35,253 nucleotides of DNA, taken from positions 1 through 35,253 of the forward strand of contig CALKFY010000127.1 in NCBI GenBank assembly GCA_938084925.1. The letters are read 5' to 3'. Shown piece by piece: positions 1 through 6,640 of this stretch. Numbering within the stretch: the first letter of the stretch is position 1; every line of letters begins with the position of its first letter. The notes below the pieces were generated by a model that saw only the letters and a program-made list of their open reading frames with translations, was not told the DNA's origin and ran no database searches. Position numbers and translations under genes: made by a program. The stretch comes from an uncultured Pseudomonadales bacterium (GTDB lineage: Bacteria > Pseudomonadota > Gammaproteobacteria > Pseudomonadales > Balneatricaceae).

Positions 1-90
1 ACACGCATCTACTTTATGGATGACCTTCCCAAAGGTCCGTCGGGTAAGGTGCAGCGCTTAAAACTCGTGGATATGTTGCAAAATGCATAG
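1..90 (+). CDS. AMP-forming acyl-CoA synthetase/ligase, C-terminal end (partial)
   Basis: Frame 1 is open from the window edge and ends at TAG after 29 codons. The peptide contains DLPKGPSGKVQR, which matches the A10 motif (PxGPxGKxxR) of the ANL superfamily of adenylate-forming enzymes. Its lysine is the catalytic residue for adenylation. Only the last residues of the mobile C-terminal domain are visible, so substrate (fatty acid, aromatic acid or other) cannot be told. It points the same way as the GlcG/HbpS-like gene but is separated from it by nearly 600 AT-rich bases, so they need not be one operon. Confidence 0.75.
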   Translation, partial: TRIYFMDDLPKGPSGKVQRLKLVDMLQNA

Positions 91-682
91 TGGGGCTGTT
101 AGTCTGCAAAACAAGACCAAGCACAGAGGCTGCTCCAGAACTGCCTTATAGGGCTGCTAATATGAGATTATTTTATGAATTTTGTCATTATATGTAGCCT
201 TTATATTATTAAATAACCTGTTAACTTGTTTAATAGGTATACCCTAAAATAAATAATGATGTTATTATTTTCCCATAGCATTTTATACTGATTCGCATTC
301 CTCTTATTAATAAATATATTTCTGATTTGTTAATATATCTCTTAAAGGAAATATAGTTTCCTAAATCCTTCCTTATCTTCTATTTTGGAAACTTTGTTTT
401 CTTTTGTATCTATTTAATTTTCCTTTAAGTTAATAAAATACTTATAGAACAAGTGTTTATGATTAAATTATTTTGATTCTTTGTGTCTATTTGGTCACTG
501 GTTTCCGAAAGTGAATACGTGTTTCTGATTGCCTAAAATGTTCGAGACTATTTTTGTTTTTATTTAAAATCACTCTATACATCGTAGATTTATATCAATA
601 CTATTGTCTCATCTTAAATATATTGGTTATTGGTTCTCTATGTTGTTTATATAGGCTAATAAAACATAAACAGGTGGTTGTT
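91..682. other. AT-rich intergenic region with no gene seen
   Basis: About 590 bases, strikingly richer in A and T than the flanking genes. I find no credible coding frame and no RNA gene. A small dyad (AGGAAA at 346-351 with TTTCCT at 357-362) is present. Several -10-like AT strings occur in the last 60 bases before the next gene, but none has a convincing -35 partner, so no promoter is called. Such a spacer is compatible with a regulatory region or an old insertion scar. Confidence 0.5.
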
Positions 683-1138
683 ATGAAAATGGTTCCAAAA
701 CTTACGATGAACGATACGCAGATTATTATGCAAGCTTGCTTGGATAAGGCTGGGGAAATCGGCGTTGATATGGATATTGCTATTACTGACGATGGTGGCC
801 ACTTACTGCAGTTCCAGCGTATGGATAATGCGCGTGTTACCAGTATCGATATTTCTATGGGTAAGTCATTTACAGCTTCAGCTGCACGCAAGTCTACGCG
901 TGCTTATGGTGAAGTAAGTGGCGTGGGTAAGCCTGCCTTTGGTATTAATACCAGCAACAATGGGCGCTTCTCCATTATTGCCGGTGGTGTGCCGTTATTC
1001 TTTGAAGATCATATTGTTGGCGGTATCGGTTGTAGCTCCGGTACCCCTGATCAAGACGAGCAGGTGGCTTTGGCTGGTGTGCAAGCTTTTGAAGAGCTTA
1101 TTTGTGCGCCACAAGATAATGTTGCAGCAATGGCCTAA
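683..1138 (+). CDS. GlcG/HbpS-type haem-degrading-family protein
   Basis: A 151-residue protein of the GlcG/HbpS family (the Haem_degrading or DUF336 fold). Visible hallmarks are the N-terminal helix with TMNDTQIIMQACLDKA, the strand DIAITDDGGHLLQFQRMD, the ARKSTRAYGE segment and the Gly-rich C-terminal run GGVPLFFEDHIVGGIGCSS. The frame is open further upstream, but ATG 683 is chosen because an AGGTGG ribosome-binding site lies a few bases before it and the family usually begins here. Members bind haem or act as accessory proteins beside oxidoreductases; the precise role is often unknown. No signal peptide, so cytosolic. The next gene starts 30 bases downstream in the same direction, suggesting co-transcription. 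Confidence 0.8.
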   Translation: MKMVPKLTMNDTQIIMQACLDKAGEIGVDMDIAITDDGGHLLQFQRMDNARVTSIDISMGKSFTASAARKSTRAYGEVSGVGKPAFGINTSNNGRFSIIAGGVPLFFEDHIVGGIGCSSGTPDQDEQVALAGVQAFEELICAPQDNVAAMA

Positions 1139-1168
1139 ATAACAGGCTTATTTCTTGGAGTTAATGAT

Positions 1169-1585
1169 ATGAGTACACAAACTGTTATTCTTGATGATGT
1201 TAGCCTAAGTGGATTTGAACCTATGGCTGCGGCAGCTATGTTTGCGGACGCAGTAGCTAAAGACAGTTGCATGAACACTGTAGTACGCATTAAGGTTGAA
1301 TTGCATGGCAGCTTTGCTAGCCAAAGCCTACAAGACCTAATTGCTTCCACTATTGTATCTGGGTTGCAGGGTAAGTCTTTGCAGAATGCCCAGGTAAGCT
1401 TGCAACAAGTGCGTAACGCCAAGCGTTTAGTATTGGCGGGCCAGCGTGAAATCTACTTTGACGTTAACCAAGATTTGTTAATCCAAGAGCAAGGCCTGCC
1501 TACGCAATCTAGTGGTATTACTATTTCTGCGAAGAACATTGATGCAGAAGTCGTGATGCAACGAGCTTATTGGTTGGCTAGCTAG
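1169..1585 (+). CDS. Hypothetical protein, 138 aa, unrecognised
   Basis: I do not recognise this protein. It begins at ATG 1169 with a good TTGGAG ribosome-binding site and lies 30 bases after the GlcG/HbpS-like gene, so the two are probably co-transcribed. It is soluble, with no signal peptide or membrane segment. The sequence reads as alternating helices and strands: an Ala-rich helix near residues 16-30, a strand around TVVRIKVELHG, a helix SLQDLIASTIVSGL, and a strand-rich C-terminal half. Only three bases of normal spacer separate its stop region from a palindromic repeat at 1594. No catalytic motif is evident. The link with the preceding family suggests a partner protein, but that is inference. 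Confidence 0.7.
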   Translation: MSTQTVILDDVSLSGFEPMAAAAMFADAVAKDSCMNTVVRIKVELHGSFASQSLQDLIASTIVSGLQGKSLQNAQVSLQQVRNAKRLVLAGQREIYFDVNQDLLIQEQGLPTQSSGITISAKNIDAEVVMQRAYWLAS

Positions 1586-1593
1586 TCATATTT

Positions 1594-1654
1594 GGGGTCA
1601 GACCTCAGGTACCCAATGCACTCGCGCTGCTCGCGGGGCAGGCCCTCTGACCCC
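1594..1654. repeat. Palindromic repeat, long form (copy 1 of 5)
   Basis: Arms GGGGTCAGA (1594-1602) and TCTGACCCC (1646-1654) are perfect inverted repeats separated by 43 bases. The centre holds a second hairpin, CGCG-ctgct-CGCG. Four 25-base versions with the same arms but almost no centre occur at 4550, 11054, 24938 and 26690. The long form sits between two convergent genes (hypothetical protein and dioxygenase), where a stem-loop may terminate transcription from either side. The pattern resembles REP/REPIN-like elements mobilised in trans by RAYT transposases; none is seen in this window. Confidence 0.8.
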
Positions 1655-1686
1655 GATTATTTGAGGCCTGCCTCGTTAATTACCCC

Positions 1687-2661
1687 TCACTCCGGTAACG
1701 GAAATCCATTTCTTCCAGGAAACTCCGGCGCTAATTCTCTAGCGTTTGGCATCTTCAGCCACAAGCGCAATAACTTGCGGCGTTGCTCCAATTCTTCATA
1801 ATCTTCAAAAGACGAACGTGAGTGCAATACCATGTAGTTATTAGCAAACTGCATATCCCCAGGTTGCATCATCATATCCAAGCGTAAGTGCTCTTGTAGC
1901 ATAATTTCATCAAACAAATTTAAGGCTTCAATTTCCACCTTGGAAAGGGGGAAATTCATAACCTCATGACCTAATTCTACGTATTGGCGTAAATAACGGC
2001 AGGTAAGTTTGCCTTTGTGGTAACTGAATAACGGGGATAGGCTAGGTTGGTCTTCACATAGGTGCGCGTAGTAAAAAAACTTGTAGTAGATGCCAATGTA
2101 TTGCGGGTATCTTTCTAGTAACTCGTTGTAAATAGCCGCCACGCTCACTAGGCTACTGAGGCCGCCTTGCTTGGCTTGGCGTAGGCACAAGAGTGCTACA
2201 ACGTCCGATGGATCACTGTGATAGGGCAGATAGCGGTTGGTTTCATACACACGGGTGTGCTTGTCGTTGAGGTCGCCGGTGTTTTCTACGGCCCCAAGTA
2301 GATCGCCCCGTGGGTTTTGACCAACAGGTGTGCCTATGTGTAAGCCCAAGCCGTAATAGATGGCATTCACTTCCTGCTCAGAATAGTTTTCTAGAGGTAG
2401 GCCGCGTAGCAAGAAAAAGCCTCGGCCGTTTTCAAGTTCGTCAGCTAGTAGGCCTAGCTTTGTTGCCAAGCTAGGCAGAGGGAAGTGTTGTTTTTTGAAG
2501 CCTGGAAAGGCCAAGCCTAAGCTGTTTAAATGCTGTAATGCGTTATTGATGTCGGCAATATCTATTTGCGTTAAGTGATGAATCCAGCCTTGGTTGTCGG
2601 CATGATCTTGGCCCACCCATGCTTCTGGGCCTTGGATAGGGGTTGTCTTTATTATGCTCAC
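1687..2661 (-). CDS. TauD/TfdA-family Fe(II)/2-oxoglutarate-dependent dioxygenase
   Basis: A non-haem iron oxygenase of the TauD/TfdA superfamily. The facial-triad HxD is seen in YLPYHSDPSD (His and Asp near residues 148 and 150 from the chosen start), the distal His in NYMVLHSR (near 280), followed by an Arg-rich strand RRKLLRLWL expected to bind 2-oxoglutarate. FFLLRGLP is the usual early strand. Start: GTG at 2661-2659 is preferred because GGAG lies five bases upstream of it; an in-frame TTG at 2688 would add nine residues but has no ribosome-binding site. Substrate is unknown; this subgroup resembles uncharacterised relatives more than taurine dioxygenase itself. It is convergent with the hypothetical protein gene, the long repeat lying between them. 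Confidence 0.85.
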   Translation of the reverse strand: MSIIKTTPIQGPEAWVGQDHADNQGWIHHLTQIDIADINNALQHLNSLGLAFPGFKKQHFPLPSLATKLGLLADELENGRGFFLLRGLPLENYSEQEVNAIYYGLGLHIGTPVGQNPRGDLLGAVENTGDLNDKHTRVYETNRYLPYHSDPSDVVALLCLRQAKQGGLSSLVSVAAIYNELLERYPQYIGIYYKFFYYAHLCEDQPSLSPLFSYHKGKLTCRYLRQYVELGHEVMNFPLSKVEIEALNLFDEIMLQEHLRLDMMMQPGDMQFANNYMVLHSRSSFEDYEELEQRRKLLRLWLKMPNARELAPEFPGRNGFPLPE

Positions 2662-2826
2662 TTTGACTCCAGTGCTCGTGATTTCCAATGTTGATCGAGT
2701 TTAGTTGCAAATGAAACAACTATCAAGTGTTAGAGTTAAAGCATAAATACTTGAAGTAACTTGAATTGATAATAATACAGGGGGTAAGCTAAGCTAAATT
2801 GTAATGCCTAATCTGAGAATTTATTT

Positions 2827-3426
2827 ATCAACTTCCTTGCCCATGCTCATCTTGCCTACCTTACCGATACTTCCATTACTGGTAACTTGCTGGGTGACTT
2901 TGTTAAGGGTTCGGATTTATCCTATTTGCCTGTTAACTGGCAGCATGGTATCCGTTTACATCGTGCCATAGATACCTTTACAGACAACCATGATTTAGTG
3001 CAGGGGCTAAAGGTTGATTTGGGTGATATGCGCCGCTATGGGGGTATTGCGTTAGATATTTTGTTTGATCATATACTGGCTAAAAACTTCGCCTACTTGC
3101 CTGTATCAGACGCAAGCGAAGTAATTGACTTGCCTGGTTTTTCGGCCCTAGTGTACGCAGACTTTAAGCACCAAAGCCATCTGCATCCAGATAATTTTAG
3201 GCTAGTAAGCCAGCGCATGGCAGACATGGATTGGCTAACAAGCTATCAGTATGAAGACGTTTTAGAACGGGTGTTGCAACGCACTTCTCAACGCATTAGT
3301 AGTAAGCCGCAATTAGTTAAAATAGTGCCTTGGTATCAGCAGCGCAGGGAGCATGTGGATGCTATTTGCCTTGCATTTTATAAGCAGCTGGTTGAGATGG
3401 TTTATTCGTCCGCTGCAGTCAGCTGA
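2827..3426 (+). CDS. acpH: ACP phosphodiesterase, apparent non-canonical ATC start
   Basis: AcpH removes the 4'-phosphopantetheine arm from acyl carrier protein. The frame encodes INFLAHAHLAYLTDTSITGN followed by LLGDFVKGS, which tracks the E. coli AcpH N-terminus (MNFLAHLHLAHL, then GNLLADFVRG) residue by residue. HRAIDTFTDNH and LDILFDHILAKNF are further family motifs. Counting from the codon that aligns with the E. coli start gives 199 aa, the family length. That codon is ATC (2827-2829); an in-frame TAA lies at 2809-2811, and the first ordinary start in frame is TTG 2887, which would delete the conserved first 20 residues. Either the gene uses a rare AUC start, with weak GAG upstream, or its start has mutated and the gene is failing. 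The 3' end overlaps the hepT remnant by 25 bases, convergently. Confidence 0.8.
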   Translation: MNFLAHAHLAYLTDTSITGNLLGDFVKGSDLSYLPVNWQHGIRLHRAIDTFTDNHDLVQGLKVDLGDMRRYGGIALDILFDHILAKNFAYLPVSDASEVIDLPGFSALVYADFKHQSHLHPDNFRLVSQRMADMDWLTSYQYEDVLERVLQRTSQRISSKPQLVKIVPWYQQRREHVDAICLAFYKQLVEMVYSSAAVS

Positions 3427-3814
3427 ACAAGCACCTTGCTATATTGCAAAAAATCATCAAGATGCTTGGTAATAATGCTTACGGTTATAGGTAGCTGTAG
3501 AGTCTGGTAGTCGTGCACGGCAATGTTGCTAAAGCCAACCATATTTTTCATTGTGGTAGCTAAATCACTGTCTATATAGTTTGCTGCGGCTAGCAAAGTA
3601 AACACATCCTTAGAGCTTTGTGGGACTGTTGGCGGATGAGATGATGCCCCATGTCTAAGCTGGCTTCGCAGGCCCTTTGGATGTTGAGAATGGCGGCGTC
3701 TTGGCGCGTAAAGTCGTCAGCAAAGCTTGCCGCTTCCTTATTGTATTCTTCCCTTGCTCTGGCTACGCATTTTTCAATGGTGGCGGCTTTATTGATGATG
3801 ACATCATTAGCCAT
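3402..3814 (-). pseudogene. hepT: HepT-like (DUF86) toxin gene, frameshifted
   Basis: The N-terminal part (3814 down to 3590) reads MANDVIINKAATIEKCVARA to HHLIRQ and is a HepT/DUF86 start. The C-terminal part (3605 down to 3402) continues in another frame: VPQSSKDVFTLLAAANYID, then GFSNIAVHDYQTL. The frame changes near 3628-3635, where a few residues of the usual linker after HLIR also seem to be missing, so a small deletion is the likely cause. The family RNase motif is Rx4-6HxY, usually GFRNIAVHDY. Here the Arg codon is AGC (Ser), one base from CGC. The gene therefore looks doubly inactivated. It overlaps the upstream mntA by eight bases, the usual arrangement for this toxin-antitoxin pair. 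Confidence 0.8.
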
Positions 3815-4208
3815 ATACGGTTCCTCGTTGCTGTATGTCTTTAAGCAGTTGTGCGCGGTCTTCATTGAGGTGGGTGAATTGGTTGAGTACGGTGGCTTCG
3901 TATGAGGCTACATTGTGATCCAAGGCCCACCAGCAAACACCGGTGCTAAGAATTTGATTCTGCATAACGGTTGAGGCGGCTCTAAAGTCCAGTAAATCTA
4001 CATGGCAATGTGCAACTTCAGTTAGATGATTCGCCATGTGCCAAAGTTCTAGGCTGTCCACCTGTGCAGGGACAAGCACAGCCATATCTAAATCACTGTT
4101 TGTTGTTGAGGTGCCTGATATTCGGCTGCCAAAGGCGTACACAGCCATTAGGCCGGGCAGCTGTTGTTGCAGATATTGAATGATGCCATCTTTGTTCATA
4201 GGCTTCAT
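3807..4208 (-). CDS. mntA: MntA-like minimal nucleotidyltransferase antitoxin
   Basis: A minimal nucleotidyltransferase (MNT, Pol-beta fold). Visible catalytic residues: GSRISGTSTTNSDLD (Gly-Ser near 27-28 and Asp-x-Asp near 39-41) and the third acidic strand HVDLLDF (Asp about 71). MntA antitoxins neutralise HepT by adding AMP to a Tyr near its active site. Start is taken at ATG 4208 (MKPMNKDG); ATG 4199 is equally possible, as neither has a clear ribosome-binding site. The longer open frame to 4340 runs through the tRNA terminator and is not likely coding. The frame is intact even though its HepT partner is broken, so any remaining function is either on another HepT copy or vestigial. Confidence 0.8.
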   Translation of the reverse strand: MKPMNKDGIIQYLQQQLPGLMAVYAFGSRISGTSTTNSDLDMAVLVPAQVDSLELWHMANHLTEVAHCHVDLLDFRAASTVMQNQILSTGVCWWALDHNVASYEATVLNQFTHLNEDRAQLLKDIQQRGTVYG

Positions 4209-4318
4209 TATAGGAGCTGTGTAGCTGAATGAGAAGTAAAGAACACGAATTGAGCAAGTGGCGGGCCTGCTCGGAAGCTGGCAATCAAGTAGTAAACAGG
4301 TTTGTTGAGAGTGTGAAA

Positions 4319-4348
4319 CGAAAAAAGCCCCAGTTTTCACTGAGGCTT
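4319..4348 (-). terminator. Rho-independent terminator after tRNA-Ile2
   Basis: Read on the minus strand, a stem of AAGCCTCAG with CTGGGGCTT (one mismatch, loop TGAAAA) is followed at once by a run of T residues. It lies about 30 bases past the tRNA 3' end and marks the end of that transcript, before the mntA gene. Confidence 0.8.
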
Positions 4349-4380
4349 AAGTCGCAAGTGTTTGAAAACACTGATAAAAA

Positions 4381-4456
4381 TGGTGGGCCTGCTCAGATTT
4401 GAACTGAGGACCAACGGATTATGAGTCCGCTGCGCTAACCGCTGCGCCACAGGCCC
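4381..4456 (-). tRNA. tRNA with CAU anticodon, tRNA-Ile2 type (lysidine-modified)
   Basis: A 76-base cloverleaf including encoded CCA. Acceptor stem GGGCCTG pairs with CAGGCCC; the anticodon arm reads GGACTCATAATCC, giving loop CTCATAA and anticodon CAT; the T arm is CTCAG-TTCAAAT-CTGAG. The ACTCATAATC anticodon arm matches E. coli ileX rather than initiator or elongator Met tRNAs, so I call it the AUA-reading tRNA-Ile2 that needs TilS to make lysidine. A CAU tRNA beside rpoD is also known in pseudomonads. Assignment of Ile2 over elongator Met is likely but is an inference from identity elements. Confidence 0.9.
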
Positions 4457-4470
4457 GTGTGGTGCGTGGA

Positions 4471-4499
4471 ATGATACCTTTGCTGGTCGGCTGGGGCAA
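4471..4499 (-). promoter_or_regulatory. Sigma-70 promoter for the tRNA gene
   Basis: On the minus strand, TTGCCC (-35, 4499-4494) and TATCAT (-10, 4476-4471) are separated by exactly 17 bases. Transcription would begin roughly 7 bases before the mature tRNA 5' end at 4456. No other promoter-like pair is as close. Confidence 0.6.
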
Positions 4500-4506
4500 G
4501 ATTCCT

Positions 4507-4542
4507 TTGCCTAAAATGCTGTTTTTATTGCAGTTTAGGCAA
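4507..4542 (-). terminator. Stem-loop downstream of rpoD, possible terminator
   Basis: TTGCCTAAA (4507-4515) and TTTAGGCAA (4534-4542) form a perfect nine-base stem around an AT-rich loop. It lies 40 bases beyond the rpoD stop and just upstream of the tRNA promoter. There is no proper T run after it on the minus strand, so it may stabilise the rpoD mRNA 3' end rather than terminate alone. Confidence 0.45.
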
Positions 4543-4549
4543 GATAAGT

Positions 4550-4574
4550 GGGGTCAGACTTCAGGTTTGACCCC
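4550..4574. repeat. Palindromic repeat, short form (copy 2 of 5)
   Basis: A 25-base near-palindrome, GGGGTCAGA-cttcagg-TTTGACCCC, starting nine bases after the rpoD stop codon. One arm position differs from the consensus. As with the other copies it is at a gene 3' end. Confidence 0.8.
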
Positions 4575-4583
4575 ATTTGCTGC

Positions 4584-6398
4584 TTATTCTTCGATGAAGC
4601 TACGTAGGTGATCGGAACGCACTGGGTGGCGTAGCTTGCGCAATGCCTTGGCTTCGATCTGACGAATACGCTCACGGGTAACGTCGAACTGTTTGCCCAC
4701 TTCCTCTAGGGTGTGGTCAGTGTTCATTTCGATACCGAAACGCATGCGTAGTACCTTCGCTTCGCGGGCTGTTAGGCCCGCAAGTACGTCACGCGTGGCT
4801 TCACGTAAGCCTTCGCTGGTAGCGGAGTCTACAGGTGAGTCCATGCTGCTGTCTTCGATAAAGTCGCCTAGGTTGGAGTCCTCGTCGTCACCGATTGGGG
4901 TTTCCATGGAGATAGGCTCTTTAGCTATCTTTAGCACCTTGCGAATTTTGTCTTCAGGCATTTCCATACGTTCGCCTAGTTCTTCCGGAGTAGGCTCGCG
5001 ACCCATTTCCTGTAGCATTTGACGAGAGATACGGTTCAGCTTGTTGATAGTTTCGATCATGTGCACCGGAATACGGATAGTACGGGCCTGGTCCGCGATG
5101 GAGCGGGTAATGGCCTGACGAATCCACCAAGTAGCGTAGGTTGAGAACTTGTAACCACGACGGTATTCAAATTTGTCTACGGCTTTCATTAGGCCGATGT
5201 TGCCTTCTTGAATAAGGTCCAAGAACTGCAAACCGCGGTTGGTGTATTTCTTAGCGATGGAGATAACCAAACGTAGGTTGGCTTCTACCATTTCTTTCTT
5301 GGCGCGGCGGGCACGAGCTTCGCCGATGGACATCTTTCGATTAATTTCTTTGATTTCGCTAAGAGAAAGCGTTGATTCTATTTCAACGGTACCTAGCTTG
5401 CGTTGGGCGCGACGCAGATCCATAGCGTGGCGCTTAATGGCCTTAGAATAAGGTGCGTCACGGGCGATCAAGTCGTCGGCCCAATCTACATTGGCTTCGT
5501 TGCCAGGAAATTCAGCTAGGAATACCTTGCGAGGCATTTGGGCGCGACGTAGACAGATTTGACTGACAGCGCGTTCTTGTTCACGCACACGTGCCAAAGC
5601 ACCGCGTGGAATGGAGGCAATCACGTCAAAGAATTTAGGCACTAGCTTGATTGGCGCAAAGATTTCGCCCAATAGAGCGTACTCTTTTTGTGCTTCCTTG
5701 CTAGTGCGGCCATGCTTGGCTTCGGCAGCCATGGTTATTTCAAGCTGTTTTTCTAACTCGCCAAAACGCTCGGCAGCTTCAACAGGGTCTGGACCATTGT
5801 CAGTTTCCTCTTCCTCTTCGTCATCGTCATCAGATGGCTTAGCAGTAGTTGGGTTAACAGGGTCAGGGTCAGGTTCGCCATCTGGATCGATGTAGCCACT
5901 AAATAAGTCGCTAAGACGGATGCCGTCTTCTTCGTCCAGAGTTTCTTTGTATAGGTCAAGAATGGCTTGCACAGTGTTTGGGTACAAAGCTAAGGCGGCC
6001 ATAACGTCACGTAGGCCTTCTTCAATGCGCTTGGCAATGACGATCTCGCCTTCACGAGTTAGTAGCTCAACCGTGCCCATTTCACGCATGTACATGCGCA
6101 CTGGGTCGGTAGTGCGGCCGGCTTCGGTTTCTACTGCTGCTAGGGCGGCAGCAGCCTCTTCGGCAGCGGCTTCGTCAGTAGTGTCACCATCGGTCATAAG
6201 AATGGTTTCAACGTCTGGAGCTTGTTCCGAGACGGTGATACCCATGTCATTGATCATGCCGATGATTTCTTCGACCTGATCTGGATCGACGATATCTTCT
6301 GGCAGGTGATCATTTACCTCCGCGTAGGTCAAGAAACCTTGTTCGCGGCCTTTGGTAATGAGTTCTTTTAGACGAGACTGTTGTTCGTTGGCAGCCAT
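4584..6398 (-). CDS. rpoD: RNA polymerase primary sigma factor (sigma-70)
   Basis: The housekeeping sigma factor, 604 aa from the chosen start (E. coli 613). Region 1.1 is residues 1-75 ([16 protein letters not shown]); region 1.2 near 98-130 ([21 protein letters not shown]); an acidic non-conserved stretch with a D/E run near 190-200; region 2 near 372-450 ([37 protein letters not shown]); region 3 near 450-530; region 4 near 540-604 with the helix-turn-helix [23 protein letters not shown] 6398 is chosen over the longer frame because AAGGG lies eight bases upstream and the product then aligns with other RpoD N-termini. Last gene of the rpsU-dnaG-rpoD cluster, with its own promoter in the 240-base gap after dnaG. 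Confidence 0.97.
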   Translation of the reverse strand: MAANEQQSRLKELITKGREQGFLTYAEVNDHLPEDIVDPDQVEEIIGMINDMGITVSEQAPDVETILMTDGDTTDEAAAEEAAAALAAVETEAGRTTDPVRMYMREMGTVELLTREGEIVIAKRIEEGLRDVMAALALYPNTVQAILDLYKETLDEEDGIRLSDLFSGYIDPDGEPDPDPVNPTTAKPSDDDDEEEEETDNGPDPVEAAERFGELEKQLEITMAAEAKHGRTSKEAQKEYALLGEIFAPIKLVPKFFDVIASIPRGALARVREQERAVSQICLRRAQMPRKVFLAEFPGNEANVDWADDLIARDAPYSKAIKRHAMDLRRAQRKLGTVEIESTLSLSEIKEINRKMSIGEARARRAKKEMVEANLRLVISIAKKYTNRGLQFLDLIQEGNIGLMKAVDKFEYRRGYKFSTYATWWIRQAITRSIADQARTIRIPVHMIETINKLNRISRQMLQEMGREPTPEELGERMEMPEDKIRKVLKIAKEPISMETPIGDDEDSNLGDFIEDSSMDSPVDSATSEGLREATRDVLAGLTAREAKVLRMRFGIEMNTDHTLEEVGKQFDVTRERIRQIEAKALRKLRHPVRSDHLRSFIEE

Positions 6399-6451
6399 AG
6401 AAACCCTTATTAAAATATTAGGCAATTTACATGAAATAGAGCAAGCCGAAC

Positions 6452-6480
6452 ATTATAGTAGAACGAACCTGTTTCTTCCA
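6452..6480 (-). promoter_or_regulatory. rpoD-proximal promoter
   Basis: On the minus strand a perfect TATAAT (6457-6452) follows TGGAAG (6480-6475; 3 of 6 matches to TTGACA) with a 17-base spacer. It lies about 55 bases upstream of the rpoD ATG in the dnaG-rpoD gap. An extra promoter in front of rpoD would let the sigma gene be expressed apart from rpsU and dnaG. A six-base dyad (ACACGC/GCGTGT at 6505-6526) lies upstream. Confidence 0.5.
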
Positions 6481-6640
6481 GATAAATCGCGGAATGATTG
6501 AAGTACACGCTTTTTCGGGTGCGTGTTGTATAGATGGCGTTACGTGGGCTGTTTTTCAAGGCTGTCGAGTATATTTACTGCAGCTGTTTGCCCTTGCCTA
6601 AAGGTCCCTGTTTGGGCCTGTGAAGAAAACCTATTGTCTA

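Noticed and set aside
1592-1801. Open frame of 69 codons over the long repeat and the dioxygenase 3' end
   Set aside because: It runs through the palindrome and antisense to a clear gene, with no ribosome-binding site or recognisable protein.
2887-3426. AcpH starting at TTG 2887
   Set aside because: It would drop 20 residues that match the conserved AcpH N-terminus, so the frame is extended to 2827.
4209-4340. N-terminal extension of MntA up to 4340
   Set aside because: It would run through the tRNA terminator, and the catalytic domain aligns from near 4200.
5611-5895. Open frames antisense to rpoD
   Set aside because: They are Ser-rich mirror readings of the acidic and helical parts of RpoD and carry no motif.
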